A stretch of DNA of 64,000 nt from Antilocapra americana (GCA_007570785.1 ML664174.1:4832828-4896827), one strand, 5' to 3'. Counted from the first letter of the stretch, positions 1 to 10,841 are shown. Program-made: numbers and translations. The notes: generated by a model not told the origin, from the sequence alone.

Positions 1-9
1 GGTCATTGT

Positions 10-217
10 CGTTGTTTAGCCACTAAGTCATGTCTGACTCTTTTGTGACTCCATGGACCATAGCCCGCCAGGCTTCTCTGTCCTTGGGATTATCCAGGCA
101 AGAATCCTGGAGTGGGTTGCCATTTCCTTCTCCAGGGGATCTTCCCAATCCAGGGATAGAACTCAAGCTTCCTGCTTGGCAGGCAGAGTCTTTACCACTG
201 AACCACCTGGGAAGCCC
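10..217 (-). mobile_element. Bov-tA SINE, antisense
   Basis: A near full-length tRNA-headed SINE reads on the minus strand. The tRNA-like head (complement of gaagccc) is at about 211-217, and the Bov-A tail with the gtctgactc core is near 30. It lies in SMOC1 intron 1. Short open frames across it are SINE-derived, not genes. Confidence 0.9.
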
Positions 218-943
218 ATCGTCTGGATAAGTTTGGTCAAATGAACCTGTGAGTGGTTTAAGAGACCCCTTTTTAAGGTAGTGGAGTCCTTCATTAGACC
301 AACTGGGTATATAGGAGCAAGAATCTAGCCCAGAAAGGAACACAATGCTGGCGATTCCGGAGGCTTTACAATGCCCTGGACAGCCTGTCCTGTGCACAGA
401 ATTGGCACGTTTCACCTCGTTCAGGAACTCCAATCAGATCAAGGTTCAACAAGTAGTACAACCTCCCGGGCGGAACGCAGGGAAAGAGCTCCTCGAACAC
501 GGCCAGTTCCTCTCCACCAGCTCTCCACAGCCCCCCATCTCTACCCCTCCTCTCCGGCTGTGCCCCGCGGGAGGGAGCATTAAAATTATCTGCGGTGGGT
601 TTTACGAGCAGCGATCGTTTTTTAAAACAACAACAACACAGGGTCGTTGTGTGGCTCTCCGGTAACCTAAAACCCTGGAGGCAGAGCTGCTCTCCCCCCA
701 ACCACCCCCCTCCCCGCCCCGCCGCCTGCCAAGAACGCCAGCACTCTGGGACCGCGCGCGGGGTGGGCCCACGCGGCAGCCCTGCTTGAGCCGACAGCCA
801 GGAGGCATCTCGGATGCAGGAGGCACTGCTAAGGGTCTTGAAGCAAAATGCCCCGGGAGGAGAGATGGGGAACGAGACCTCACAGTGACAGTACGGGGAG
901 AGGGAGAGGAGGGGGAAGGCAGAGTCAGTGCTGCAAGAAAGAA

Positions 944-1038
944 GGGGCGGGGTGGGGGGGAACAATGGGAGAAATTTTAATTTCAGCAACTTCGCCAAGA
1001 AGCCCACCGGCGACAGGGTAGTAGGTGGGGGGGGGGGG
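944..1038 (+). other. G-rich tracts, G-quadruplex motif
   Basis: The plus strand carries GGGGCGGGGTGGGGGGG at 944-960 and an uninterrupted run of 12 G at 1027-1038. The first fits the usual four-tract G-quadruplex pattern if the last run is split. Both lie 100-190 bases inside SMOC1 intron 1. The G strand is the transcription template, so the nascent RNA is C-rich here. Confidence 0.6.
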
Positions 1039-1136
1039 CACAGGTTCTGATGCCTCCCTCTCCGGTCCCCAAGAGATGAAGGCCAGCGACCCGGGTCTCC
1101 TTCCGCAGGTGGGCGCGCGGCTGGGGGCGCACTTAC

Positions 1137-1235
1137 CCTGGGGCCCGTGGTGCGGTGGCCGCGAGCCGGAGACAGCTGCATTAACAGCAGCAGCAAGTGA
1201 GGCGTGAGCAGGCGGGCGCAGCGCGCGGGCAGCAT
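1137..1235 (-). CDS. SMOC1: SMOC1 coding exon 1 (signal peptide exon)
   Basis: SMOC1 is a secreted SPARC-family, calcium-binding glycoprotein of basement membranes and a modulator of BMP signalling. Human loss of function causes Waardenburg anophthalmia with limb defects. This exon encodes only the first 33 residues: start MLPARCARLLTPH, a leucine-rich hydrophobic core at residues 14-21, and a likely signal-peptidase site near residue 26 (PARG/HRTT). It ends at GPR, followed by GTAAGT, so the junction is phase 0. The peptide matches human SMOC1 as I remember it except for conservative changes in the hydrophobic core (positions 17 and 19). The start codon (1235-1233) has a good context, ACC before ATG. 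Follistatin-like, thyroglobulin and EF-hand exons lie beyond the window. The open frame continues into the intron, but that part is not coding. Confidence 0.92.
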
Positions 1236-1414
1236 GGTGCCAGGCCGGTCCGGGTAGCAGGCTGCGGGCAGGAGTGGCGGGCTTCACGGAGCGCACGGCC
1301 GCGCCGGCCTTCCTGCCTTCCTTCCCACCCGCGGGGACCCTGGCGACGGCGGGCTGCGGGGCCGCGGCGGTGCGGCGCGGGATCGCGGAGGCTGCAGCCG
1401 GAGCGCGCGTTCAT
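1181..1414 (-). promoter_or_regulatory. Overlapping upstream ORF in SMOC1 leader
   Basis: An ATG-initiated frame of 77 codons starts in the inferred leader and ends at 1181, 54 bases past the SMOC1 start codon in a different frame. Its start context is weak (T at -3, A at +4). Ribosomes initiating here could not reach the main ATG by simple reinitiation, so it could damp translation. The peptide is Arg/Gly/Pro-rich and looks like translated CpG island, not a selected protein. Confidence 0.5.
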
Positions 1415-1507
1415 GAACCGCCCCGGGAGCGGAGCTGAGCGCTAGTGTGTGCTCTGCTCGCGGCGCTCTGCGCTCGGCTGGGCCGCGGCGGCAGCAGGTT
1501 GGATGCC
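1236..1507 (-). other. SMOC1: SMOC1 5' untranslated leader (approximate)
   Basis: This is the interval between the start codon and the transcription start inferred 25-30 bases downstream of the TATA-like box. It is very GC-rich. It contains one upstream ATG, at 1414-1412, which opens a frame overlapping the main start codon. The 5' boundary is an inference from promoter spacing, not an observed cap site. Confidence 0.6.
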
Positions 1508-1529
1508 AGAGCCCGGGCCATGGGAATTC

Positions 1530-1630
1530 CCGTTATAAACCCCTGGGAGGGGCGGGGCGGAGCCCGGCGGCCCTGACTGACGGGCCGAAAGGCCCGTGGC
1601 AGCCGCCCCTCGGGCAGGTGAAAGCCAATG
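1530..1630 (-). promoter_or_regulatory. SMOC1: SMOC1 core promoter: TATA, GC box, CCAAT
   Basis: On the minus strand, TTTATAA (1539-1533) follows GC-box sequence (plus-strand GGGGCGGGGC at 1549-1558). An NF-Y type CCAAT motif lies at 1625-1629, about 90 bases upstream of the TATA box. The order and spacing suit a start site near 1505-1510. The TATA-like sequence also reads acceptably on the plus strand, so direction is set by the gene. Confidence 0.7.
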
Positions 1631-1759
1631 GGAGAAAGGAAAGAGGGGCGGCTCGCGACCGTCCCCACCGAGGAGCGACACTCGGTGGCTCGGCCGGGTG
1701 GGCTCTAGGACAGACCGCATAACGAGGAACTTTCTCTTGGCCCTTCGGTCCAGGGAAGC

Positions 1760-2975
1760 GTCCAACAGCCTGAACGTACCAGAATGCCCGCCCGGCTAAT
1801 GAACACACCTTAAGCATGTTTTCAGTACGTGAGCTGGCACACCAGCCGGATGAAATAGGCAGGGAAAACACTCCTATCCCCGTTTTCTCAGATGAGGGTA
1901 CTAGGGCGCAGAAGAGGCTGAGAAATCTGCTTCCCAGCTGCACCAACACCAAGAAGAACTGGGAAGTCGCCAGGTCTCTTGCACACGGAGTACTGCCTGT
2001 AACCAGCGTTAGGAGTGGGACTTGGGCGCATTTGCTGCTTGCAGACAAGGTAACACACCAAGTCCTACAGCAGCGGCCCGGGAGCAGTGTCAGGGAGAGA
2101 GAGGAAGCTGGTACTGGACATCTCCTCGCTGGGGAGGGCCCTTGTGTGTATGAGATGATGCCAACCCATGGCCCTGTGGTGGATACGGGATTAGAACCCA
2201 GGTGTCCTGGCTCCCTGCCTGGAACTAGAAGGCCAAGAGGCACCTTCTCTGTGGCCCAGGAGCCCTGGCAGGAGAGGTCAGAGAGGACTTGGTCTCCTGA
2301 CAGGAGAAGAAAGAGGAAAAAGCACTGATAGGAGGGGTAATCTGTAGATGAAGAGACCCCAGAGATGGGTCAGAGAAGGCAAGGAGACCTCTCCTGAGTG
2401 CCCGTAGGATGTTAGAAGGCTCTGCCCAGGACGATCCGCAGGAGTTCATCTTGGGAATGGTCACAGACACATCACACCAGCCCTTCAAAGGAGCGAGAAA
2501 GTCCACTGCATTCAACCCAAGAGAACCATGGTTTACCTTCTTAAGTGGAACACAGCCCTTAGTATTTATTTTCTTTGGTATGGACCACTCACTTGAAGGC
2601 GAGGCATTCTTTACTCCAACCACGCTGGAAGCAGCATAGGGCTTAATTCCTCTCCCTGTGAGCTTAAGAGGTCCTGACAAAGGTTAACTCTGCTCCCTCA
2701 CAGCTTCTCTCCTGGGTTGTATAAACAAGCTTCCCCATCCAACTCCTGCATCAGTTTTGCCCACCCGCTTGCCTGCCACCTAGCCTCTACCCAGCAGCCA
2801 GTCACCCTTCTAAAACACAAACCTGAAGCGTCACTCTCTGCTTAAAAGGCTTCAACTCTCCCCAGCGTCATCCGCTCAAAAAGCCCTGACTGACTGCTGG
2901 GACAATTACAAAGTACTGACGGTTCTTCAAACAAAAATGAGAAACTGCTCTAAGAGAACTGTCTGTCTTCCTCTG
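1760..2975. other. Unique upstream sequence, weak old repeats
   Basis: I see no gene here. A MIR-like patch (complement of the gatgaggaaactgag-type core) lies at about 1865-1940, and an L2-like stretch in plus orientation at about 2790-2900. A minus-strand open frame of 236 codons covering 1533-2243 has no recognisable protein features and runs into the promoter island. Confidence 0.5.
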
Positions 2976-3180
2976 GAGCCAGTCTGTATGGGTTCAAATC
3001 CTGGGTCTGCCACCTAGTGGTATAACCTTGCACAAGTTACTTTACTTATCTGGGGTGCTGCTTTCCCTTCTGTAAAATGGGTATAAAAGTAGTGTCCACC
3101 TCATGAAATGTTGTCAGGATTGAAGGAGATGGGACTTATATAAGTCCCTTAGAATGACTGAGTTATAAATATCATGACTT
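2975..3180 (+). mobile_element. MIR element
   Basis: The MIR order is recognisable: a tRNA-like ttcaaatcctgggtctgcc, then a core with cttgcacaagttactt, then ctgtaaaatgggtataaaa and the ttgtcaggattgaa tail. Confidence 0.8.
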
Positions 3181-3189
3181 GGCACCTGA

Positions 3190-4900
3190 AGAGGGCAGTA
3201 CAAATGCCTCATCTCATCTTACCCTCTGAATGATCCTGCAAAGTCGACAGAGAGATCCAGCTTTACAGGTAAGCAAACTAGATACCCCATGCAATTGGGA
3301 CTTGCCTGGCCTCATTTGGCTGGTAAATGACAGCAAACATTCAAGCACAGGTTTTCAGAGTCTAATTCTGCCTCGATCATCTGATAACTGTGATGTCCAG
3401 TCGCATAGAGTTCAACAGTTCCTGTGTGCTTCCTGGGAATTTTTTCAGTGGCCTGCAAGGGAGCTGAGATTCTGAGTTTCACTGAGTTTCAGGGAAAAGC
3501 GTGGAAACAGCAAGGGTCAGCCTTTCCTGGAAACAGCCCTTGTGATCTGGCATCCTGGGAATTTGCCCAGCTGGACTTGTCTGTTTCTCCCATGCCTCGT
3601 GAAGCATTTACATCAATTTCCCTGTGCCTAAGTGCTCCTCCATCAAGGGCTCCCCAGGATGAAAATGTCACCATCAGGCTCAGCAGTGTGGTAGGTTTGT
3701 CCTGACTCTGCCACCTTACCACATGCACCCATCAAGCTGGTCAACTTCTTTCTGTTGCTGGAATTATTGAGAAATCTATTGGAGTAAGTAAATATGCTTG
3801 AGATGGCCCCCCAGTATCTGGCAGCACGGAGTGCCGAGGGAAAAGACATTGCAATAGTCCTTTCCATCCGTAACACCACAGGCTGCTCTCCAGCCAGAAA
3901 GCTTGTTTCCAAGTGCTCGCTGGTCCAAAAGTCTACATTATTCTGGATTTCAACCATATAGCTTAGTTTAAAATATGAGCAACTGCTTTCCAGTTACTTT
4001 GCTCAGCAAAGTAATTCTGCTTTCCCTCCGGTTGGCATGGGAGGCCTGTCGTAACCATGGCTATCATTCAAATGATGCATTTTCTTCTCCCGACTCCTCC
4101 CAAGCCCAGAGAAGGTTAGAAATTCCAGAGAACTACTAGCCCCAAACATCGTCTCTCTGCCAGGCTCAATCGTCCCATCCAAGCAAAAAGTGAAATTGAC
4201 AAGTTCCTTCTTTCCCTGGAGGCCAAGCTTATGGTCCAAAAATAAATCTAGCTCTCCTGGCATCTGGTCTGTCCAGTTTCAGCCATGCTCCTTGTCCTGT
4301 GGGACTTCTGTTTGCAAGGGGATATTTCAGTGAGGAAAAATAATACTTTACATCCCATGTTGAGGTGTGAGAGCTTCAAATATTTATTAGCAAAGAGGAA
4401 TGCCCACTTCAAATATATGTTTCTGTATAGGCCAGGAGTCTTGTCTCATATTCAGAATAGATTCTTTCTATTCACTTTAACAAGCACTTTGATGCATCTC
4501 CTTCTATGCCTAGCACAATGCTCACTATTATAAAGGATCTTTGAATGCATACCCTGCCCTCTGAGAGGTTATAATCTAAGACACAGCAGACAGAGACCTG
4601 GAGAATATATTTAAGAATAAAGACTGAAATGTGTTTTGGGGACTCAGAGAGCAGAGACCTACTCGAGACCTAATGGCAGGGAAGGTTTCAGAAATGTAGG
4701 CTTTTAATGGTGCTTTGGAGAAAGGTGCTTCTGTAATATAAATACACCTTGATTTATACTTGCTTCACTTATGATACCACTACCAACAGAGAAAGGTGAG
4801 TGGTGTCTAAGGTTCAGGACTCTTTTCAAATATACGACTGAGATCAGAAACCTGGAACATCGAGAATCCTGGGCTCTGTTTCTGGATTTGTGACAAACTT
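3190..4900. other. No recognised feature
   Basis: I found no gene, RNA or well-preserved repeat. Short open frames have no family resemblance. There is a faint L2/MIR-like tail around 4470-4530. Confidence 0.4.
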
Positions 4901-4904
4901 GCTG

Positions 4905-5172
4905 AAAACCTAGCCCTGGGCTGAGATAGTTAGTATTATTTCCACTATGCAGGTGAGATTGACCCACAAAAGTTAATCTTACCAAGGTCAGTCCTTACAC
5001 TTTAAATATACCTGACAACCAGTAACACACACAAGAGTCAATAGGTGAGGTGATATGTGTTAATTAACTCGATGGGGAGAATCCTTTCATAATATGTATA
5101 TATTACATTGTACACTTTAAATATCTTATGCTTTTATTTGTCCTTTATACCTTAATAAAGCTGAAAAAATAC
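4905..5172. mobile_element. MIR-like patch and L1 3' end
   Basis: Sequence at 4905-4995 resembles the end of a MIR (stationary pairs such as ccaaggtca). From about 5020 to 5172 the text resembles an old L1 3' end in plus orientation, ending in an AATAAAG-type tail and an A-rich stretch. Confidence 0.45.
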
Positions 5173-6089
5173 ATATACATGACAAAAATAATTTACAATG
5201 ACAAAAATTTAGATTATCTTTTTTGGACACACACTGCCTTCAAAGTCTAGGTTAGCTCTTTGTAGCCCAGGCTTCTTCTATTGTCAGTTTGTCTATTTGT
5301 AACAAGCAACTTCTCCCTCATAATCCAAGATGGCTGCTCAATCTCCATGCATCACATTTGTCTTCCAGACCACAGGGAGGAAAAAGGGAGAAAGAAGAGC
5401 ATGCCCCTCTCTTTAAAGATAACTCCCAGAAGTCACAGTCACTGTATCTCATTGGTTAAAACCTAGTGACCTGACCATACTTAGCCACAAATAAGACTAA
5501 AAAAATTGTATTATTAATTCAAGGTGGCCCCATGTGTCCAGCTGAAAATCGGAATTTACGTTACCAAGGAAGGAGAAAACCCTGGGACAAAAATAGAAGT
5601 AGAAGCCATCATCATTATTATATCTTGAGTCGCCAAATGAAAGAACAAGAGGACAATGCAATGCAGTCCAGAGTGTTTAGTTGTGGCTTTCCTTTAGCTC
5701 TGCACATCTAGCTCCCTCATGCTCAAAACATTAATGGCCTTAGGGCCGGACACCCAGACTCTCGATGCCACAAAAATTTACTTCTGGTATTTCCCTTTCT
5801 TAGGCACCTTCAAGTAGGAGGATCTGAGAACATACTTGGATGAGGCTCAAGCCACACAGTGCCAGAGTGGCAAGAAAGAAGCCCCCTGAAGAGACTAGCA
5901 GTCAATTAGGACCACTGGGAAGAATGCCATCCTTGTGAAAATATTCTTGGCAATCGCCTGTATTCTTCTGTTTCTATTTCTTTCCCTCCCGCACCCACCT
6001 ATAGGGAAATCTCTTTTCACCTGGTTACTTTTCTGTGACCTGGTTTCAAAATGACTAAGAGAGCAATCACACGAAGACTTTAATACATA
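5173..6089. other. No recognised feature
   Basis: AT-rich unique sequence. No gene, RNA or clear repeat was recognised. Confidence 0.4.
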
Positions 6090-6362
6090 CTCTCACATTT
6101 ACTCTACAAGGTAGGTCCCATCATTTCCCCTGTTTTACTGACGAACAAACAGAAACTTGGGGACGTTATATAACTCGGCCAGAAACAAATAGCAGAATGA
6201 GAACTTGAGCCCAGTCCACCAAGAGCTGAACTTTTTGCTAAGCACTTTCACTGCATGATCTTACAGCCTCAGACCCAGCATGTGAGGTCAGTATTATTAG
6301 TCCCACTGTTCAGATGAAGAACTGAGGCTTAACCAACAAAGGTTACCTTACCAAGGCACACC
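6090..6362 (-). mobile_element. Two adjacent MIR-like fragments, antisense
   Basis: Two successive stretches (about 6090-6215 and 6240-6362) each contain a degenerate complement of the MIR 3' core. One has ttttactgacgaacaaacagaaactt and the other cagatgaagaactgaggcttaacc. They may be two insertions or a tandem copy. Confidence 0.45.
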
Positions 6363-6392
6363 AAAAGTTTTGGCATCCTCTGGATCTAGAGG

Positions 6393-6818
6393 TTGTCATA
6401 CTGAGTGAAATAAGTCAGAGAAAGACAAATATTTTATAGCATCACTTACATGCAGAATAGAAAAATTCATTGATACAAATGAATTTATTAACAAAACAGA
6501 AACAGACTCACAGACTTAGAGAACAAACTTACTGCAGTTACCAGAGGAGAAGGATTGGGGTGGAAGGGAGGGATAATTAGGGAGTTTGGGACTGAAGTAT
6601 ACACACTACTATATTTAAATTGATAACCAACAAAGATCTACTGTATAGCATAGGGAACTCTGTTCAATATTATGTAACAACCTAAGTGGGAAAAGAATTT
6701 GAAAAAAGATAGATACACATGTATGTATAACTGAATCACTTTGCTATACACCTGAAATGAACACAACACTGTTAATCAACTATACATCAATATAAAGTAA
6801 AAAAAATTAAAAAAAAAA
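6393..6818 (+). mobile_element. L1 3' end (ruminant type)
   Basis: It carries familiar L1 3'-terminal text: gagtgaaataagtcagag, acaaaacagaaacagactcac, then tataactgaatcactttgc and aatcaactatacatc, and it ends in an A-rich tail near 6800-6818. It is severely 5'-truncated, with no ORF remaining. Confidence 0.75.
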
Positions 6819-7174
6819 TAGTTTTCACATCCTCTTAAATCTCTCAGTCCTAGGAGTCAGAGCACATGCTGTATTTGCATGTGCTATTTTGTGTATTACT
6901 GAAAGTTAACTCCTATTTCCATGTGTATGACTTCTCCCCACTTACCTGCTTTGTCTTTCATTTGCCTGCTTTACTGGTCTGTATTGTTCACATGGGAGCC
7001 CATTAGACAAGGAGCCTTTCCCATCTCCAGGCTCATAATCACCATGCTCGGGTGCTCCAGAGAAAGCATTGTTACCACTGAGGTAACAATGAGGTAACAC
7101 TGAAGATACCACTGAGACTGGGGTTTAAGACTCCATTGCAAATCATCACTGTTTGTTCCTGATTCATCAGCTCA

Positions 7175-7560
7175 GAGAGAAACCCAATCAAATTTTAGTG
7201 CATCCCTATTATGTGCCAGGCACTGCACTAGGCACTGGTAGACAGTGAGCACAAAGAAAGAAGGCAACTGACCTCAAGGGCCTAACACTTTAGTGGGAAG
7301 ACAGACACTGAACAACAAATTATCAGTAGTTAATTCACTAGTTACAAGAGCCCAGAGTACCTGCAAAGTACAGGGTATTTGAGGAGTTATTAAAAAGGAC
7401 ACCTAACTCAGTCTGGATAGTCAACTTTTCTGAGACTGTGATGTTTAAGTTTAGATTTAAAGGATGTCTGGTTTAATCAGTACAAAGATTGGGGGAGGGG
7501 CACATTCTGGGCATAGCAAACAGCACGTGCAAAGGCACTGAGGCAGGAGAAACATAGCAA
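7175..7560 (+). mobile_element. Ancient L2-type LINE relic
   Basis: It contains ctattatgtgccaggcactg, then a degraded body, then cacgtgcaaaggcactgaggc. The same ordered motifs occur at 21845-22250 in this window, so they are two copies of one old interspersed family. Confidence 0.6.
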
Positions 7561-8237
7561 TAAATTTTCAGCCAACTGGATCACTCATCCTTTTAACTCT
7601 CAATATCCCAGGAAAAATAGTTATCATCATTTACCATCTGGTCTGGTGGATTCATTTTATGTTTTTATATTTTTAAGTCATTTTACAAACAAATTACAAA
7701 AGTAAGAATAAAAGCATTAGTGTATAAACCATCTATTGCTATGTAACAACTTACTCCTAGAACAATTTAAAGCAACAAATGTTATAGTTTCTGTGGGTCA
7801 GGTGTTTAGGAGGGGCTCAGCTGGGTGTCCACTTCAGGGTCTCTGAGGTCACAGTCAGATCTAGTGTCACAGACATGCAAGCTGTGCAGTCATGAAAAGC
7901 CCCACATTTAACTCAATACTCTGCAATTGCTGAATTCAAATTTATAAAAATTTTGGAAAACAGAACCATCCTTTTTCATTTTACACAGGACTCCAGCAAT
8001 TACGGAGCTGGTTTTCACTGCAGTCAACCTAGCAGCCAGGGCTACAGTCATCTAAGGCTGAAAGACCCACCTCCAAGTTCACTCCCATGGCTGTTAGCAG
8101 GCCTCATTCTTCATTGGTTGTTGGCAGGATACCTCCATTTTTCTCTACATGGGTCCTCACAAGATAGTTGGCTTCTCCTGAGAGCAAGTAATCAGTGAAA
8201 GAGCCCAGGATGGAAGCCACAGTCTTTGGCTAATAAC
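7561..8237. other. No recognised feature
   Basis: I recognise no gene or repeat with confidence. The final bases adjoin the BovB copy that follows. Confidence 0.4.
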
Positions 8238-8822
8238 CTTTCCTTGGGCTCCAAAATCACTGTGGATGGTGACTACAACCATGAATTAAAAGACGCTTGC
8301 TCCTTGGAAGAAAAGCAATGACAAACCTAGATAGCATATTAAAAAGCAGAGACAATACTTTGCCTACAAACACCCATATAGTCAAAGCTATGTTTTTTCT
8401 GGTAGTCATGTATAGATATGCGGGCTGGACAATAAAAATGGCTGAGTGCTGAAGAACTGATGCCTGTGAACTGTGGTGCTGGAGAAGACTCTTGGGAGCC
8501 CCTTGGACAGCAAGATCAAACCAGTCAATCCTAAAGGAAATCAACCCTGAATATTCATTGGAAGGACCGATGCTGAAGTTGAAGCTGAAGGTTCACTACT
8601 TTGGCCACCTGGTGTGAAGAGCCAACACTTTGGAAAAGACTGTGATGCTGGGAAAGATTGAAGGCAGGAAGAGAAGGGGATGACAGAGGACGAGATGGTT
8701 GAATGGTATCACCTATTGAGTTTGACCAAGCTCTGGAAGATGGTGAAGGACAGGGAAGCCTGGCACGCCATAGTCCATGGGGTCGCAAAAAGTCAGACAC
8801 GACTGAGAAACTGAACAACAAA
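8238..8822 (+). mobile_element. BovB LINE, 3' part
   Basis: A 5'-truncated BovB retrotransposon covering the end of the reverse-transcriptase ORF and the 3' tail. Markers include gggctccaaaatcactg at the left, tcattggaaggaccgatgctg in the middle and gtcagacacgactgag at the right. Several frame breaks make it non-functional. BovB is thought to have entered ruminant ancestors by horizontal transfer. Confidence 0.92.
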
Positions 8823-9017
8823 TCTCAGGAGTGACATATCATTACTTCTGCCATATTCTATTGGTCACACAGACCTACCTGGTACAATATGGAAGGGACT
8901 TTAAGGGTGCAAATACCTGGAGGCTGGGGTCAGAAGGAGTCATCTTGAAGACTAATGACTACAGATAGTGAAAAGCAACTCTGTCACAACTATTAATAAG
9001 AATTTAAACATAAAAAA

Positions 9018-9372
9018 CCCAGGGCTTCCCTGGTGCTTTAGTGGTTAAGAATCCACCTGCCAATGCAGGGGACACGGGTTCGATCCCTGATCCACGAAGA
9101 TCCCACATCCCTTGTCCGGGAAGATCCCACATGCTCCCACATGGGAGCAAATAAGTCCAGGCGCCACAACTACTGAGCCTGACCTCAAGAGTCCATGAGC
9201 TGCAACTACTGAAGCCCATGAACCCTAGAGCCTGTGCTTCACAACAAAAGAAGCCACTGCAATGAGAAGCATATGCACCCCAGTGAAGAGTAGCTCCCAC
9301 TTGCTGCACTCAAGAAAGCCCACGCAGCAACAAAGAACCCAGAGAAGACAAAATTAAAATACTCAAATAAAT
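9018..9372 (+). mobile_element. CHR-type tRNA SINE, near full length
   Basis: The tRNA-like head has an A-box region (tggtgctttagtgg) and an intact B box (gggttcgatccc) near 9077-9088. Then come the repeated ccacaactactgagcc body motifs, the gaagccactgcaatgagaag segment and an aataaat-type tail. A short internal repeat of aagatcccacat is visible near 9098-9130. Confidence 0.9.
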
Positions 9373-9399
9373 AAGTTTTTTAAAAGATTAAAAAAAATA

Positions 9400-9537
9400 A
9401 ATATAAGGTGGAAGGGAGTTCTGGAAGGGGAACACATGTATACCCATGGCAGATTCATGTCAATGTATGGCAAAACCAGCACGATAATGTAAAGAGAAAA
9501 ATAAATTAATTAAAAAATAAATAAATAAATATAGTAA
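9400..9537 (+). mobile_element. Ruminant L1/BovB-associated 3' tail
   Basis: It contains cacatgtatacccatggcag, gattcatgtcaatgtatggc and aaaaccagcacgataatgtaaag, ending in (aaat)n. I recognise this as a common ruminant LINE 3' terminus, but the family is not certain. Confidence 0.6.
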
Positions 9538-9548
9538 ACCCAAATTTG

Positions 9549-9690
9549 GGGAGCTTCAGTGGTCCATTGGTTAGGACTGTGCACTTTCACTGCCAAAGGC
9601 CAGGTTCAGTCCCCGGTCTGGGAAATAATATGCCACATGCTGCAAGGCACGGCCAAAAATTAATAATAATAAAATAAAAATTAAAAATAA
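9549..9690 (+). mobile_element. CHR-2-like tRNA SINE, short form
   Basis: The head resembles tggtccattggttaggactgt with a B-box-like gttcagtcccc, and it ends in gcacggccaaaaatt and an A/T tail. This is the short form without the ccacaactactgagcc repeats. Confidence 0.8.
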
Positions 9691-9764
9691 ATCCCAAACT
9701 GTAAGATACTTGAAATAAAGAACAAACTTTGATGAAACCATCTACTGATTAAATATCATGATCC

Positions 9765-10500
9765 TGGAACTTATTCACCTGAAATACTGATTCCAGAACT
9801 CAGATATTTCTCTAATTGGTCTAGTTTATCATTCCTTATGTTTCTTCTGTTTGCATTTGCATCATCAAGACAGAACTTCTGAAAGCTTTGATGGCTCATA
9901 ATTTTGTTGAAGAGAGTATGGCCATCTTCTTCGCTCTCTGATTGCAAAACATTTCCACCTGCAGATTTATAAACATAATTTAAAATCTTCAATCCAGTTA
10001 ATATTTTCATTTCTACGTCATCTATTTCCCCTTTGCGTGCACATCTGCCTTCAAAATTTGTCTATTTACAAACCACTCCAAGTAAATTTTGGTGCACAAA
10101 AATCTAAAAGATTAATGAATATTACCTCTTTTTTGCAAAATAGGAAAATTCAGCCTCTTGTCATAAAATATTGTGTAATTAAGTCTTTCTTGTTGAGCAA
10201 TAACTGGATGAAAATATCACATTTCCTTTCTGTCTTTAAAAGTTTGAGAAAAACCATTTAGGTTTTTGAGTTTGACAAAATTCAATTGAGTTTGAGAAAA
10301 AACATCTAGGATATTTTCATCTAAAGATTCATAGGCTAAGATTTCTTTTACATAATCAATTTCACTATCATCATTTGCTTATATTCTAAAATGCTTCTCC
10401 TTCTTTGCTTTTGTCTTCTGATTTATGTAATAATTTGAAACTTCTTCCTCTATAAATTTTTTTCTTGTTGCCTGTATAAGTAGAAAATGAAAAGTTCAGA
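9765..10500 (-). pseudogene. piggyBac-like transposase fossil
   Basis: Reading the minus strand from about 10500 down gives broken open frames. An N-terminal, lysine/acid-rich part begins RKKFIEEEVSNYY and continues through DDSEIDYVKEILAYESLDEN. After stops and frame changes comes a 79-codon uninterrupted segment (10010-9771). This segment has the order GLKIL...VYKS...SEEDGHTLFNK.MS..SFQKF..DD...RR...NDKLDQ. It parallels the piggyBac transposase region G(I/L)xIL-GVYKS-...-SEEDGRPIFNKTMS-RFQEIL-FDD-RR-TDKLAPI. Catalytic aspartates beyond this region are missing. It is a decayed DNA transposon remnant, not an expressed gene. The assignment rests on motif order alone; no terminal repeats were identified. 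Confidence 0.5.
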
Positions 10501-10841
10501 ATATCCAACTGTATCCAATGAAAGCTAAACACAGACCACAAAGATGGTGTCCCCGATTTTCTTTTATATCTTCCTGGAAAAAAAGTCAGACACGACTTTC
10601 CTGAAGGATGATAAAAATATGGATGGTTTATGACATTATTCCATCATTCTTCTAGATAATTTTGTTGTTCTTCAGTTTTCATACTGTTTTTTAGTCTTTT
10701 TCAGCAGAGTTGGGAATAATTGATGAGTAATGGTAAAATAATTCCTAGGATGACAAAATAACACAATGTCTCAAGACATAAGAAAAAATAAGATTAAGAC
10801 CTCATAATGTATCTTATATTTACAAAACAATACACACGAGC

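Larger units (their letters stand above)
1..1136 (-). other. SMOC1: SMOC1 intron 1 (first part)
   Basis: This is the sequence immediately downstream of the SMOC1 exon 1 splice donor, transcribed on the minus strand. The donor reads GTAAGT at 1136-1131, an almost ideal consensus. The first few hundred bases are CpG- and G-rich, continuing the promoter island. The distal end holds a ruminant SINE. No second exon is present before the window ends, so the rest of the gene lies outside. Confidence 0.85.
1060..1720. promoter_or_regulatory. SMOC1: CpG island at SMOC1 5' end
   Basis: CpG dinucleotides are dense across this stretch, including many CGCG and GCGGC clusters. The surrounding kilobases are CpG-poor. 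The island spans exon 1, the 5' leader and the core promoter. Edges were judged by eye. Confidence 0.85.

Noticed and set aside
366..1235. 289-codon minus-strand frame starting with the SMOC1 signal peptide
   Set aside because: Only the first 33 codons are exon. A consensus donor follows directly and the rest of the frame is intronic low-complexity translation.
925..1296. Second upstream SMOC1 frame starting at 1296
   Set aside because: The apparent start is GTG. Only the 1414 frame has a real ATG.
1533..2243. 236-codon minus-strand frame
   Set aside because: It has no recognisable domain and runs into the promoter TATA/GC-box region; codon content looks like translated GC-rich DNA.
9018..9100. 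tRNA gene suggested by A and B box sequence
   Set aside because: These are tRNA-derived SINE heads with body and tail attached, repeated many times across the window; none has a complete cloverleaf on its own.
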